45,341 nt of DNA. Source: an uncultured Christensenellaceae bacterium. GTDB lineage: Bacteria > Bacillota > Clostridia > Christensenellales > Aristaeellaceae. The position numbers and the translations under genes were made by a program. Below, piece after piece: positions 22,896 through 33,975 of this stretch. Each line of letters opens with the position of its first letter. Positions within the stretch are counted from its first letter, which is position 1. The stretch spans positions 1-45,341 of the forward strand of contig CAJOJQ010000035.1 in NCBI GenBank assembly GCA_905234985.1, read 5' to 3'. Below the pieces are notes generated by a model. That model was not told the origin of the DNA. It did no database searches and saw only the letters and a list, made by a program, of their open reading frames with translations.

Positions 22896-25800
22896 ATGGC
22901 GAAGCGAACCGACATCAAAAAAGTTCTCATCATCGGCTCCGGTCCCATCGTGATCGGCCAGGCGGCGGAATTTGACTACGCGGGCACCCAGGCCTGCCTG
23001 GCCCTGAAGGAAGAGGGCTACGAAGTGATCCTGTGCAATTCCAATCCCGCCACCATCATGACCGATACCGCCATTGCGGATAAGGTGTACATGGAGCCGC
23101 TGACCCTGGAATACGTGGCCAAGATCCTGCGCTACGAGCGGCCGGACGCCATCGTGCCCGGCATCGGCGGCCAGACGGGGCTGAACTTAGCCATGCAGCT
23201 GGAAAAGAAGGGCGTGCTGCGGGAGTGCGGCGTGGAGCTGCTGGGCACCTCCAGCGAAAGCATCGAGCGGGCGGAGGATCGGGAGCTGTTCAAGGAAATG
23301 TGCCTGAAAATCGGCGAACCCGTCATTCCCTCCGAAATCACCTATAATATCGAAGAAGCCAAGGCCGCGGCTCTGCGCATCGGTTATCCCGTGGTGCTGC
23401 GTCCCGCCTTCACCTTGGGCGGCACCGGCGGCGGCTTCGCCAACAATGAAGACGAGCTGGTAGAAATCGGCCTGAACGGCTTCGCCCTGTCGCCCGTGCA
23501 TCAGGTGCTGGTGGAAAAGAGCGTGAAGGGTTACAAGGAAATCGAATTTGAGGTCATGCGCGACAGCAACGACCGCGCCATCACCATCTGCGGCATGGAG
23601 AACATCGACCCGGTGGGCGTGCATACCGGCGACAGCATCGTGGTGGCCCCCATCCTGAGCCTGAACGACCACGATCTCAAGATGCTGAACGACAGCGCCA
23701 TCAAGATCATCCGGGAGCTGAAAATCGAGGGCGGCTGCAACGTACAGTTCGCCCTGAATCCCACAAGCAGCGAATATTTCCTGATCGAGGTGAACCCCCG
23801 TGTGTCCCGTTCCTCCGCTCTGGCCAGCAAGGCCAGCGGCTATCCCATCGCCCGGGTCACAGCGAAAATCGCCTTAGGCATGGCGCTGGAGGACATCGCC
23901 GTGGCGGGCGGCACCGCCGCCATCGAACCGAGCCTGGATTACATCGTGGCGAAATTCCCCCGCTTCCCCTTTGATAAATTCGCTTCCGCGCCCAACACCT
24001 TAGGCACCCAGATGAAGGCCACCGGCGAGGTCATGGGCATCGGCAGCACCCTGGAGGAATGCCTGCTCAAATCCGTGCGGAGCTTAGAAACGGGCGTGTG
24101 CCATTTTTACCTGCCCAAGTTCGACGGGAAAACCGACGAAGAACTGCTGGACTATATCGGCACGTTCCGGGACGACAACGTGTACGCCATCTTCGAGCTG
24201 CTGCGCCGGGGCGTATCCATTGAAGCCCTGCATGAAAAAACCATGATCACGGAGCTGTTCTTAGAGAGCTTCCGCCGCATCGTGGATATGGAAAAGGAAT
24301 TGAAGGAAAGCATCAATTCCGAAGCGGCCCTGCGAAAAGCCAAGGTCATGGGCTTTTCCGACGCCTATATCGCCCGGCTCTGGCATTTGGACGAAACAGA
24401 GATTTACTTCCGCCGCAAGCGGGCGGGTATTGTGCCCGTATTCCGCATGGTGGACACTCTGCACACGGGAAAATATATCGCTTACCTCTATTCCTCCTAT
24501 TCCAATCGGAACGACAGCCGCCTGTCGGACAAAAAGAAGATCGTGGTGTTAGGCGCCGGCCCCATCCGCATCGGCCAGGGGGTGGAATTCGACTATTCCA
24601 CCGTTCACGCGGTGCAGACCATCCGGCGGGCGGGCTATGAAGCCATCATCATCAACAACAACCCGGAAACCGTGTCCACCGACTATACCACGGCGGACAA
24701 GCTGTACTTCGAGCCTCTGACGCCCGAGGACGTGATGGCGATCATTGATTTTGAAAAACCCCAGGGCGTGATCGCTTCCCTGGGCGGACAGACCGCCATC
24801 AACCTTGCCCAGCCGCTTATGGATCGGGGCGTGACCATCATCGGCACGGACTGCGCCGCCATCGAACGGGCGGAAAACCGGGACAGCTTTGAAAAGCTGC
24901 TGTTAGCCCTGGGCATTCCCCAGCCCAAGGGCCGGGCCGTTACCAGCATCGAAGCCGGAGTGGCCGCCGCCGAGGAAATCGGCTATCCCGTGCTGGTGCG
25001 GCCCAGCTTCGTGCTGGGCGGGCGGGCCATGCAGATCGTCGCAAACGAACAGCAGCTTCGCAAGTACCTGAAATCCGCTGTGGAAATCGACGCCGACAAG
25101 CCGGTGCTGGTGGACAAGTACATCGAGGGCAAGGAGGTGGAGGTGGACGCCATCTGCGACGGGCTGGACGTGTTCGTGCCCGGCATCATGGAACTGGTGG
25201 AACGCACTGGCATCCATTCCGGCGATTCCATCAGCGTATATCCCGCCTTCTCCATTTCCGACAAAGTCAAGGGCGTCATCCTGCAATACGCCAAAAAGTT
25301 AGGCCTTGGCATCGGCATCAAGGGCCTTTACAACATCCAATTCATCGTGGACAGGCAGGAAAACGTATTCATCATCGAGGTGAACCCCCGTTCCTCCCGC
25401 ACGGTGCCCTTCCTGTCCAAGGCTACGGGGTACAGCTTGGCGGATATCGCCACCGAAGTGATTTTGGGCAAAACCCTCAAGGAGCAGGGCATTTTCTGCC
25501 TGTATCCGGAGGAAAAAAAGCGCTTCTATGTGAAGGTTCCCGTGTTCAGCTTCAACAAGATCAAGGGCCTGGACGTGTACCTGAGCCCCGAAATGAAGTC
25601 CACCGGCGAGGCCATCGGCTACGACGCCAAGCTGAACCGCGCCCTGTACAAGGCGCTCCAGGCCAGCGGCATGCATTTGCAGAATTACGGCACGGTGTTC
25701 GCCACCATCGCCGACCACGACAAGGAAGAGGCCCTGCCCCTGATTCGCCGGTTCTATAACTTAGGCTTCAACATCCAGGCCACTTTGGGCACCGCCCGCT

Positions 25801-26072
25801 TCCTCAAGGAACACGGCATCCGCACCCACGTGCTGGGCAAAATCAGCGAGGGAAGCCAGGAAATCCCCGACGCTCTGCGCCAGGGCCATATCGCCTACGT
25901 GATCAACACCCGCCGCCTGGACTCCCCCGCCGAGGCCAGCGACGGCATCGCCATCCGCCGCCTGGCGACGGACAACAACGTGTCCATCTTCACCTCCCTG
26001 GACACCGTGCGCGTGCTGCTGGACGTGCTGGAGGAAACCACCTTAGGCATTTCCACCATTGACGCGGAATAA
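22896..26072 (+). CDS. carB: Carbamoyl-phosphate synthase large subunit
   Basis: A 1058-residue enzyme with the duplicated ATP-grasp layout. The first half opens VLIIGSGPIVIGQAAEFDY, and the second half (from about 548) opens IVVLGAGPIRIGQGVEFDY. A C-terminal MGS-like allosteric domain (about 935-1058) follows. It makes carbamoyl phosphate from bicarbonate, ATP and ammonia delivered by CarA. Length is normal for the family. AGGAGG precedes ATG 22896. carA is not next to it and must be elsewhere. A CHAP-like gene follows after 8 nt. Confidence 0.96.
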   Translation: MAKRTDIKKVLIIGSGPIVIGQAAEFDYAGTQACLALKEEGYEVILCNSNPATIMTDTAIADKVYMEPLTLEYVAKILRYERPDAIVPGIGGQTGLNLAMQLEKKGVLRECGVELLGTSSESIERAEDRELFKEMCLKIGEPVIPSEITYNIEEAKAAALRIGYPVVLRPAFTLGGTGGGFANNEDELVEIGLNGFALSPVHQVLVEKSVKGYKEIEFEVMRDSNDRAITICGMENIDPVGVHTGDSIVVAPILSLNDHDLKMLNDSAIKIIRELKIEGGCNVQFALNPTSSEYFLIEVNPRVSRSSALASKASGYPIARVTAKIALGMALEDIAVAGGTAAIEPSLDYIVAKFPRFPFDKFASAPNTLGTQMKATGEVMGIGSTLEECLLKSVRSLETGVCHFYLPKFDGKTDEELLDYIGTFRDDNVYAIFELLRRGVSIEALHEKTMITELFLESFRRIVDMEKELKESINSEAALRKAKVMGFSDAYIARLWHLDETEIYFRRKRAGIVPVFRMVDTLHTGKYIAYLYSSYSNRNDSRLSDKKKIVVLGAGPIRIGQGVEFDYSTVHAVQTIRRAGYEAIIINNNPETVSTDYTTADKLYFEPLTPEDVMAIIDFEKPQGVIASLGGQTAINLAQPLMDRGVTIIGTDCAAIERAENRDSFEKLLLALGIPQPKGRAVTSIEAGVAAAEEIGYPVLVRPSFVLGGRAMQIVANEQQLRKYLKSAVEIDADKPVLVDKYIEGKEVEVDAICDGLDVFVPGIMELVERTGIHSGDSISVYPAFSISDKVKGVILQYAKKLGLGIGIKGLYNIQFIVDRQENVFIIEVNPRSSRTVPFLSKATGYSLADIATEVILGKTLKEQGIFCLYPEEKKRFYVKVPVFSFNKIKGLDVYLSPEMKSTGEAIGYDAKLNRALYKALQASGMHLQNYGTVFATIADHDKEEALPLIRRFYNLGFNIQATLGTARFLKEHGIRTHVLGKISEGSQEIPDALRQGHIAYVINTRRLDSPAEASDGIAIRRLATDNNVSIFTSLDTVRVLLDVLEETTLGISTIDAE

Positions 26073-26080
26073 GGAGCTTT

Positions 26081-26620
26081 ATGGAAAAGGCAACGAGGGA
26101 AAGGCTGGCGATGGTCGCAAGAGAAAAGGCGCTGGCCCCTTTTCATGGATATATCAAGGATCAGACGTCCAATCTTGAACCGATCATTCAGTTTTTCCCC
26201 ACATGGAGCCTGAAAGAAGCGGATGGATTATGGTGCGCGGCGTTCGTGTATTATTGCTGTGTGGAAGCGGGATTTGATTTTCCTTACCGCCCCAAAGAAT
26301 GCGTTACCTGTCATCTGGCGGGCTGCGTCGCCTGGGAGGAATTTGCCATCGGCGACCGGCGGATAGAATACCACAAAGCAACGGAAGCCTTTGTCCCGGA
26401 AGCGGGGGATATCGTTCTTTACGACAGGGTTTTCAATCATCAGCCGCATGACCATATGGGGATCGTTCTGCAAAAGCTTCCGCATGCGATGCTTGCGGCG
26501 GAGGGGAACATCAACAATGTGTCGGGACTGATCGAACGCCCCTTGGACGAACATATCAGGGCATACATTCGGCTCCCGGACGGTTATCGATATGGGGGAG
26601 GTCATCATGCGAATCGATGA
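26081..26620 (+). CDS. CHAP/NlpC-P60-like cysteine amidase
   Basis: A 179-residue protein without a signal peptide. A papain-like amidase pattern is visible: nucleophile Cys in WCAAFVYYCC (about 48), then GDIVLYDR, then His in HDHMGIVL (about 125), then AEGNINN supplying the polar third residue. CHAP-type enzymes cut peptidoglycan amide bonds or glutathionylspermidine-like amides; lack of an export signal argues for a cytoplasmic substrate or unusual release. AAGGAG lies 5 nt before ATG. It is wedged between carB (8-nt gap) and a VOC gene (14-nt overlap). A link to pyrimidines is not obvious. Confidence 0.7.
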   Translation: MEKATRERLAMVAREKALAPFHGYIKDQTSNLEPIIQFFPTWSLKEADGLWCAAFVYYCCVEAGFDFPYRPKECVTCHLAGCVAWEEFAIGDRRIEYHKATEAFVPEAGDIVLYDRVFNHQPHDHMGIVLQKLPHAMLAAEGNINNVSGLIERPLDEHIRAYIRLPDGYRYGGGHHANR

Positions 26621-26960
26621 AGTATGTTTGCTGACAAACGATGTAAAACGGCTTGCCGGTTTTTACAAGCGGTTCTTGGAAACGGAAAACGGCAGCGAGG
26701 ATGAAACCCATCAATTCATTCTGGCCGAAGAAACCTCCCTGACCGTTTACAACGACGGCACCCTTAAGAATAATCAGAATCAAAATATTTGCTTGGCGTT
26801 TACCGTGGAGGACATGGAAAAAGCCTACGAAAAGGTGTTGGCTTTGGGTGCGAAAATCATTGAGCCGCCCACGAAAAGACCCTGGGGCGCGATCAACATG
26901 AGCTTTTACGACCCGGACAACAACATCATTTCCTTCCGATGCTTTCCGAACAACGGCTGA
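26607..26960 (+). CDS. VOC (glyoxalase/bleomycin-resistance) family protein
   Basis: A 117-residue protein with the paired beta-alpha-beta-beta-beta VOC fold (MRIDEVCLLTNDVKRLAGFY ... FTVEDMEKAYEKVLALGAKI ... FYDPDNNIISFRCF). At the end, where many metal-dependent members have Glu, it reads IISFRCF, so it may not bind metal in the usual way. ATG 26607 is chosen with GGGAGG 6 nt upstream. It overlaps the CHAP-like gene by 14 nt. Substrate unknown. Confidence 0.82.
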   Translation: MRIDEVCLLTNDVKRLAGFYKRFLETENGSEDETHQFILAEETSLTVYNDGTLKNNQNQNICLAFTVEDMEKAYEKVLALGAKIIEPPTKRPWGAINMSFYDPDNNIISFRCFPNNG

Positions 26961-26986
26961 ATTTCTTCATTTGACAGGAGAATCGC

Positions 26987-29309
<2,323 letters not shown>

Positions 29310-29325
29310 TCCACCATATAAAAAG

Positions 29326-29373
29326 AAACGCCAGCCACAGACTGCGTCACAGCAGCTCTGTGACTGGCGTTTT
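29326..29373 (+). terminator. Terminator of the pyrimidine operon
   Basis: AAACGCCAG (29326-29334) pairs with CTGGCGTTT (29364-29372), with an inner CACAGA/TCTGTG stem, and is followed by TTTTG. Confidence 0.82.
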
Positions 29374-29416
29374 GTCATTGTTTACAGCATCGTCCATTTA
29401 TGCCACGATTTGGATA

Positions 29417-29444
29417 TTGACTTTTCCCGATAGTATGGTAGAAT
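29417..29444 (+). promoter_or_regulatory. Promoter of the EAL-like gene
   Basis: Plus strand: TTGACT (29417-29422), 16-bp spacer, TAGAAT (29439-29444), about 84 nt before ATG 29528. Confidence 0.6.
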
Positions 29445-29527
29445 ATTCCTGAAAGCAGCGTTTATCGAATACGGAACACGTTTCACAAATCCATACAAGG
29501 CCAAGCGATGAGAAGGAGGAAGAAATC

Positions 29528-30310
29528 ATGGAACACAGCGCGATTTCCGATATGATCCTGAAAAACGCCATGGTGCTGCAGGGGCAGCCCAAATGGACGT
29601 TCGGAAAAAACACCTGCAATACCTATGAAGTGTTCGTATCCCACTTCCGCAATTCGGAAGGCAACCTGCTGCCCTCCTGGCCCATTCTGCAAATCGTGGA
29701 AAAGGACGACGCGCTGACCCAGCTCTTCTCCATCACGCTGCTGTGGGAAGCCGTGCGCCAGACGGTCAAAATCAGCAATGAAGCCGACAGCAACATGACC
29801 CTGTCCCTGAACCTGCTGCCCAAATTCGCCGAATCCGAGCATTTTGTGGAGCAGGTGCGCAGCTGCCTGGAAGAAACCGGCCTGCAAAGCAAGCATCTCC
29901 AATTTGAGCTCAGCGAATTGCAGGATCTGAATCCCCAGGGCTGCGCCAACCTGAATTACATTCATGACGAATTGGGCGTTCTGCTGGCCATGGGCAACTT
30001 CGGCACCAGGAACACCAACATGCCCCTGCTGCATCAGGTGCATTTCGATCTGCTGGAGCTGGACAAGAGCTACGCCGCCAGCATCCTGCAGAGCGATCAG
30101 GTATATAAAATGGTGGTCGCCATCCAGCATTTGGCCGAGGCCCTGGATATGCACGTCTGCGCCAAGGGGATCGACTCCCAGGAGCAGTTTGAGCTGTTTG
30201 AGGAAATCGCCATCTTCAAAGGCCAGGGTTCCCTCATCGGCCCCGTCATGTCCCTGGAAGAATTGAAAGAATATGTGAAGCGCTACGGCAAGAAAAAAAC
30301 CCACGCCTGA
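29528..30310 (+). CDS. Degenerate EAL-domain protein (probably inactive)
   Basis: A 260-residue protein that follows the EAL phosphodiesterase pattern along its length but lacks catalytic residues. The EAL motif is EVF (34-36). SLNLLP (93-98) keeps the Asn, and FELSE (127-131) keeps a Glu. The DDFGTG motif has become MGNFGTR (155-161), losing both metal-binding Asp. LDKSY keeps Lys180. The late AEG motif is AKG (Lys213 for Glu). It should not cleave c-di-GMP, so a binding, adaptor or scaffold role is more likely. AAGGAGG lies upstream. No transmembrane segment. Confidence 0.75.
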   Translation: MEHSAISDMILKNAMVLQGQPKWTFGKNTCNTYEVFVSHFRNSEGNLLPSWPILQIVEKDDALTQLFSITLLWEAVRQTVKISNEADSNMTLSLNLLPKFAESEHFVEQVRSCLEETGLQSKHLQFELSELQDLNPQGCANLNYIHDELGVLLAMGNFGTRNTNMPLLHQVHFDLLELDKSYAASILQSDQVYKMVVAIQHLAEALDMHVCAKGIDSQEQFELFEEIAIFKGQGSLIGPVMSLEELKEYVKRYGKKKTHA

Positions 30311-30452
30311 TCCGGCTTCAAGAGCCATGATCGAAGCTGACACAAAACCCCCCGGCACAGACCCCCGGCGCGCCGCCACACGCCGGGATTGGGGTAAAGC
30401 AAATTGATCCGTACAGAAAAAACGAACCCCTTTAAGGAGCCACGATAAAAAC

Positions 30453-30489
30453 AACGGACGGAGAAGCCCATCCCGCTTCCCCGTCCGTT
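30453..30489 (-). terminator. Terminator of the Rpn-like pseudogene
   Basis: AACGGACGGAGAAGC (30453-30467) pairs with 30475-30489 with one mismatch. On the minus strand TTGTTTTT follows, 4 nt after the gene's stop codon region. Confidence 0.75.
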
Positions 30490-30492
30490 CGT

Positions 30493-31311
30493 TTATATCC
30501 GTGCGGAAATCGCTTTCCAATCCTCGGCAGAAATCTTCAATACATCTTTCACCTGTTGATCCGTTAAACCCAAACTGATTTTTATATTCTTGATATCTTC
30601 GATCTTAGATAGAATCCGCCCCCTTTCCAGGGCTTCATTGCGCATATCTTCCATCGCCTTGCACATTTCGCTGACCCCCTTTGGATTCTCCTTGAAATAG
30701 CGTGCCCGCTGGGCAAGAATATCATAATGCATATCGGCGGGATCGTTGCACAGAAAATCGTGCATGAGCCTGCCCAAATCGTCGTTAGCCTGATACTGGG
30801 CGTTGACGTAAAGAATGTGTTCCCGATCATTAAAGCGTTCGCCTGTGACCAGATTCATGCGTTCGATGGGGTACAGGCCCGCGCCTTTTCCGAAGAAATC
30901 ATGCTCGGTCACAAAGATGACGTAGGTTTCGGGAAGCTCCTCAAACTCCTGCCCGGCGTTTAAGCTTTCCACATCCAGCGCAGCGGCATGATACCGCGCC
31001 CGGTCAGGCCGCGCGCCGCTGTCGGCCCGCTACACCTCCAGGTCATACTGGCGGTTCTGGCTGTCCACCCCATGCACGTCCAGGCACAGAGAACGGGCGC
31101 CCAGCAGCCGCTTCATGTCCTTCTGCGTTTCCTCGCGGGTAAGAACCAAATCGTCCTTGCCGGTAATGATCCGAAGCACGAACTGCGCCAGGGGCAAATT
31201 ATCCCGGAACAGGCAGCGCATGAACGTATCGTCAATGGGACGAAAACCCCGCAGGCGCTGCAAGTCCTGCTCGTGATACATTTCCTGAAGATGATCGTAT
31301 GGATCGCCCAT
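30493..31311 (-). pseudogene. Rpn/PD-(D/E)XK family transposase-like nuclease with in-frame amber codon
   Basis: The 273-codon frame from ATG 31311 (AAGGGGG upstream) reads FRPIDDTFMRCLFRDN ... YDLEV-stop-RADSGARPDRARYHAA ... SLGLTDQQVKDVL. This is the PDDEXK_2 family of recombination-promoting nuclease/putative transposases. One TAG (31030-31032) interrupts otherwise undecayed sequence, in the same frame. The stop sits where family members usually have Gln in the E-x-Q part of the active site (CAG to TAG would explain it). The later part could not start efficiently, as no ribosome binding site is seen. Alternatives are sequencing error or suppression. Confidence 0.82.
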
Positions 31312-31369
31312 CGCGCACCGCCCCCTTTCGCCTTTATTTTATCATGCCGCTTCACACATTTCAACTGCT

Positions 31370-32320
31370 TTATAGACTTTTCAGCTTGTGCACATACAGG
31401 GTAATGCTTTCGCAGCTTTGGGACTGCACCAGATTGGAGTATTCTTTCCCCTTGCTGTCCTTCATAAATGTCAGCCGGATGGCCGTATTCGGGGCTACGT
31501 CCTGCCGTGTGACCACGTACTGTTTGAGCTGTTCAAAATTGCTCGGGTCAATATATGCCCCGTCATCGGCGATGAGATTCAGCCTGATATAACCTTCCCC
31601 GTAGGCGTCCATTCGCTTCCCGCCTAAAGAAGTATAGCCGATGGCGGCCACGTTTCTGCCCACATAGTTGCGCATATACCAGGTATACTTGTCCGGCGAT
31701 ACTTTGATGGCGACGATTTCCGCCTTCACTTTTTCGCCGCTCGTTTTTCCGTCCAGCCGCCGCACCAGCAGATCAATGGTTTCGATGTTCTGATAGTCCA
31801 CCAGGTTATCGTATTCCTTGCCCTTGCTGTCCTTTTGGAAGGTCAGCTTCATTTCCGTATTGGGTTTCAGGCTTTGCTCCGCCACCACATACTGTTTCAG
31901 CATATTTTCATTTTCGTAATCCAGGTAGGTGCCGTCCTCGGTGACGAAAATGAATTTCAGCACCCCCGCGCCGTACCGTTCCAGCCGGTCGCCGCCCAGG
32001 GAGGTATAACCGATGCTGGCGGCGTTTCGGCCCACGTAGTCCTGAATATACCAGGTATATTTATTGGGGGAACTCTTGATGGTGACGGGGGTATGCTGCA
32101 CCCCGCCTGATTCCGCCGGGGTTTCTCCCTTTCGTTTCGCCTGCTCGGTTTTTGCCGCTTCCGCAAGCTGCTGCAATTCCAGAATCCTTTCTTCTATCCG
32201 GTCGATCAACTGCTGGAGCTGTGTATCTGACAGCCCGGTCACGTTCACTTCATCCGCCCCCGCGGGAATCGCAGCCAGCAGAATCGCCAGCATAACCATC
32301 AGGCACAACGCTTTTTTCAT
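31370..32320 (-). CDS. Secreted protein with two copies of an unrecognised about 110-residue domain
   Basis: A 316-residue exported protein: signal peptide (1-22), a coiled-coil stretch (30-66, LQQLIDRIEERILELQQLAEA), and two homologous domains at about 79-190 and 202-316. Both hold KYTWY, NYVGRN or DYVGRN, IGYTSLGG, a D-G-x-Y turn, LKQYVV and DSKGKEY. I do not recognise the family. The repeat has no Cys in it and looks like an all-beta fold. GGAGGA lies 8 nt before ATG 32320. Divergent from an XRE regulator 180 nt away, which might control it (inference). Confidence 0.78.
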   Translation of the reverse strand: MKKALCLMVMLAILLAAIPAGADEVNVTGLSDTQLQQLIDRIEERILELQQLAEAAKTEQAKRKGETPAESGGVQHTPVTIKSSPNKYTWYIQDYVGRNAASIGYTSLGGDRLERYGAGVLKFIFVTEDGTYLDYENENMLKQYVVAEQSLKPNTEMKLTFQKDSKGKEYDNLVDYQNIETIDLLVRRLDGKTSGEKVKAEIVAIKVSPDKYTWYMRNYVGRNVAAIGYTSLGGKRMDAYGEGYIRLNLIADDGAYIDPSNFEQLKQYVVTRQDVAPNTAIRLTFMKDSKGKEYSNLVQSQSCESITLYVHKLKSL

Positions 32321-32500
32321 ACTGCTTCCTCCGTTTCTTTCCGTCCGCATGGTAAACAACGTTCCAAAGGAAGCATAGCACGCTTTTTTCTTCTTCCTGT
32401 CTGTCTTCGCAGACAGCTTTTCCCCTTTCGCTAAATTCGCAAAAAATACACGCCCTCTGATGGAGGCGCAATGCCTACGATTTGCGAAAGGAGAAAAACC

Positions 32501-32734
32501 ATGATTCCATACAACTGCGAAATCACCGGGCGCATCATCCGCGATCTGCGCATCCGGCAAGCCCTGTCCCAGGAGGTGCTGTCCGGCCTGGCCGGGGTAG
32601 CACGCAGCCACCTTGCCATGATCGAGGCGGGCACGAAAAACGCCAACGTGGACACCCTCTGGCGCATCGCCGACGCCTTGGGGATGCGGCTGAGCGAATT
32701 GATACGGATGGTGGAGGAAGAAACCGGGCTGTAA
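32501..32734 (+). CDS. Small XRE-family regulator
   Basis: A 77-residue protein that is little more than a Cro/C1 HTH: IIRDLRIRQALSQEVLSGLAGV, then SHLAMIEAGTKNANVDTLWRIADAL. AAAGGAG lies about 7 nt before ATG 32501. TTCGC-containing partial inverted repeats flank the region 32440-32490 and could be its operator. Divergent from the secreted tandem-domain gene and convergent with the EcsC gene. Confidence 0.85.
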   Translation: MIPYNCEITGRIIRDLRIRQALSQEVLSGLAGVARSHLAMIEAGTKNANVDTLWRIADALGMRLSELIRMVEEETGL

Positions 32735-32742
32735 AACAAACG

Positions 32743-32776
32743 TCTCCCTGCTGCTTCTTGTGAGGCAGCAGGGAGA
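32743..32776. terminator. Terminator between convergent XRE and EcsC genes
   Basis: TCTCCCTGCTGC (32743-32754) pairs perfectly with GCAGCAGGGAGA (32765-32776). On the minus strand it is followed by CGTTTGTTTT, so it mainly serves the EcsC gene. Confidence 0.8.
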
Positions 32777-32796
32777 GCGCTGATCATCCAACGTTA

Positions 32797-33759
32797 TTAT
32801 TCTTCCGCAAGAATCATTTCTCCTTCGATTGCATTGGAACCCGTTGGATTGCTTAGTATGGTATTCTTCAATGAATCCTTTAATTTGTCACAGCAGGGTT
32901 TGAAAGAAAGGTATGTAATCGAACCGCCCACCACAGCGCCGACTACGGGGATTGCCTTTTTGAAAAACCCGGCAAAAACCTGCTTTGTCATTTTTACGCC
33001 AAACCATTTCGATATGCTTTTCACGATCGGGTAAATCGTCCCCTTCGTGAGCGCTTTTTTTAAAAGCTGCTTTTCCACGCCCTTTGCCAAAGCATTTGCC
33101 ATAGCAATCAGCGCCTTGCTTGCATTGGCTACGCCATACATTACACCGAGGCAAAGCGTCATCATATTCAATGTTTCGGAATCAAAATGCTGGCCCTTCT
33201 CTGAAACATCAATTTCCGGGAAACCATAGAGGTATAACAGCTTTTGCGCAGCGCGAAGCATAAACCCATAATACTGTACAATATCTGCCGGGATGGTGGC
33301 TGCCATAGCAAACCCACCAGGCATACCGAGCGCCGCAGAAATGCCGGTTACACAGTTTCTTTCATATTCGATTACTTGGTCGGCGTGTTTGTTAATCATA
33401 TCAACAGAGATTCCGGCGAGCGCAGGCGTCCGTTCTATTGCATCCTCTATCACGTCATCTGAAAAATCCTTCTTCAATTCTGCTCTGAGAAAATCCGCGC
33501 GATTTATGCCAACGCCCGGCGTTCGCAAGCCCAGAATAATAAAATCCTCAATATCAATTTCTCCGCTTCCATTAGCATCTATCGCCTGAATAACGGAATC
33601 TTTTCCCTTGTTGACGATATTGGTTGCTTTGCCAGCCACATCCTGAAGCGCGGTGCCGACCTTGTCTGCCGCATCGTTCACAGCATCACCGACATTTTTG
33701 AATATTCCGCCGACTGTTCCAAAGAAGTCCTGTTTGCTTCCTCCATGATTTTCAGGCAT
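32797..33759 (-). CDS. EcsC-family protein with an EF-hand loop
   Basis: A 320-residue protein. The first 55 residues are amphipathic (GGIFKNVGDAVNDAADKVG). A canonical EF-hand calcium loop, DANGSGEIDIED, is at 61-72. The remainder resembles the EcsC family (PF12787): ALGMPGGFAMAATIPADI followed by repeated hydrophobic helices. EcsC-type proteins are poorly understood and often sit near membranes. GGAGGA lies just before the ATG. It is monocistronic here, with terminators on both sides. Calcium control of an EcsC protein would be inference. Confidence 0.72.
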   Translation of the reverse strand: MPENHGGSKQDFFGTVGGIFKNVGDAVNDAADKVGTALQDVAGKATNIVNKGKDSVIQAIDANGSGEIDIEDFIILGLRTPGVGINRADFLRAELKKDFSDDVIEDAIERTPALAGISVDMINKHADQVIEYERNCVTGISAALGMPGGFAMAATIPADIVQYYGFMLRAAQKLLYLYGFPEIDVSEKGQHFDSETLNMMTLCLGVMYGVANASKALIAMANALAKGVEKQLLKKALTKGTIYPIVKSISKWFGVKMTKQVFAGFFKKAIPVVGAVVGGSITYLSFKPCCDKLKDSLKNTILSNPTGSNAIEGEMILAEE

Positions 33760-33925
33760 TTTTCTTCCTCCCGCGCACTTAGATAATGTTTCCTTTTGTT
33801 ACATCGTTCTGGCAGCCGCATGCCGTACATTTCCATTTTCCATTTTTTGCGGTAAAATCCTGCTGTATGTTTAAATATCCTTTCCATCGTCTTCAATAGT
33901 ACCACTAAACCGGCAACTTGACAAT

Positions 33926-33972
33926 AAAAAAAGCGCGAATCGCTTCGATTTCGAGGCGGTTCGCGTTTTTTG
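33926..33972. terminator. Terminator of mfd
   Basis: CGCGAATCGC (33934-33943) pairs with GCGGTTCGCG (33956-33965; one G-U), with flanking A7/T6. On the minus strand it follows the mfd stop codon directly. Confidence 0.88.
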
Positions 33973-33975
33973 TGT

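Noticed and set aside
33678..33905. 75-codon minus-strand frame overlapping the EcsC start
   Set aside because: It lacks a ribosome binding site and overlaps a well-supported gene in another frame. No recognisable motif.
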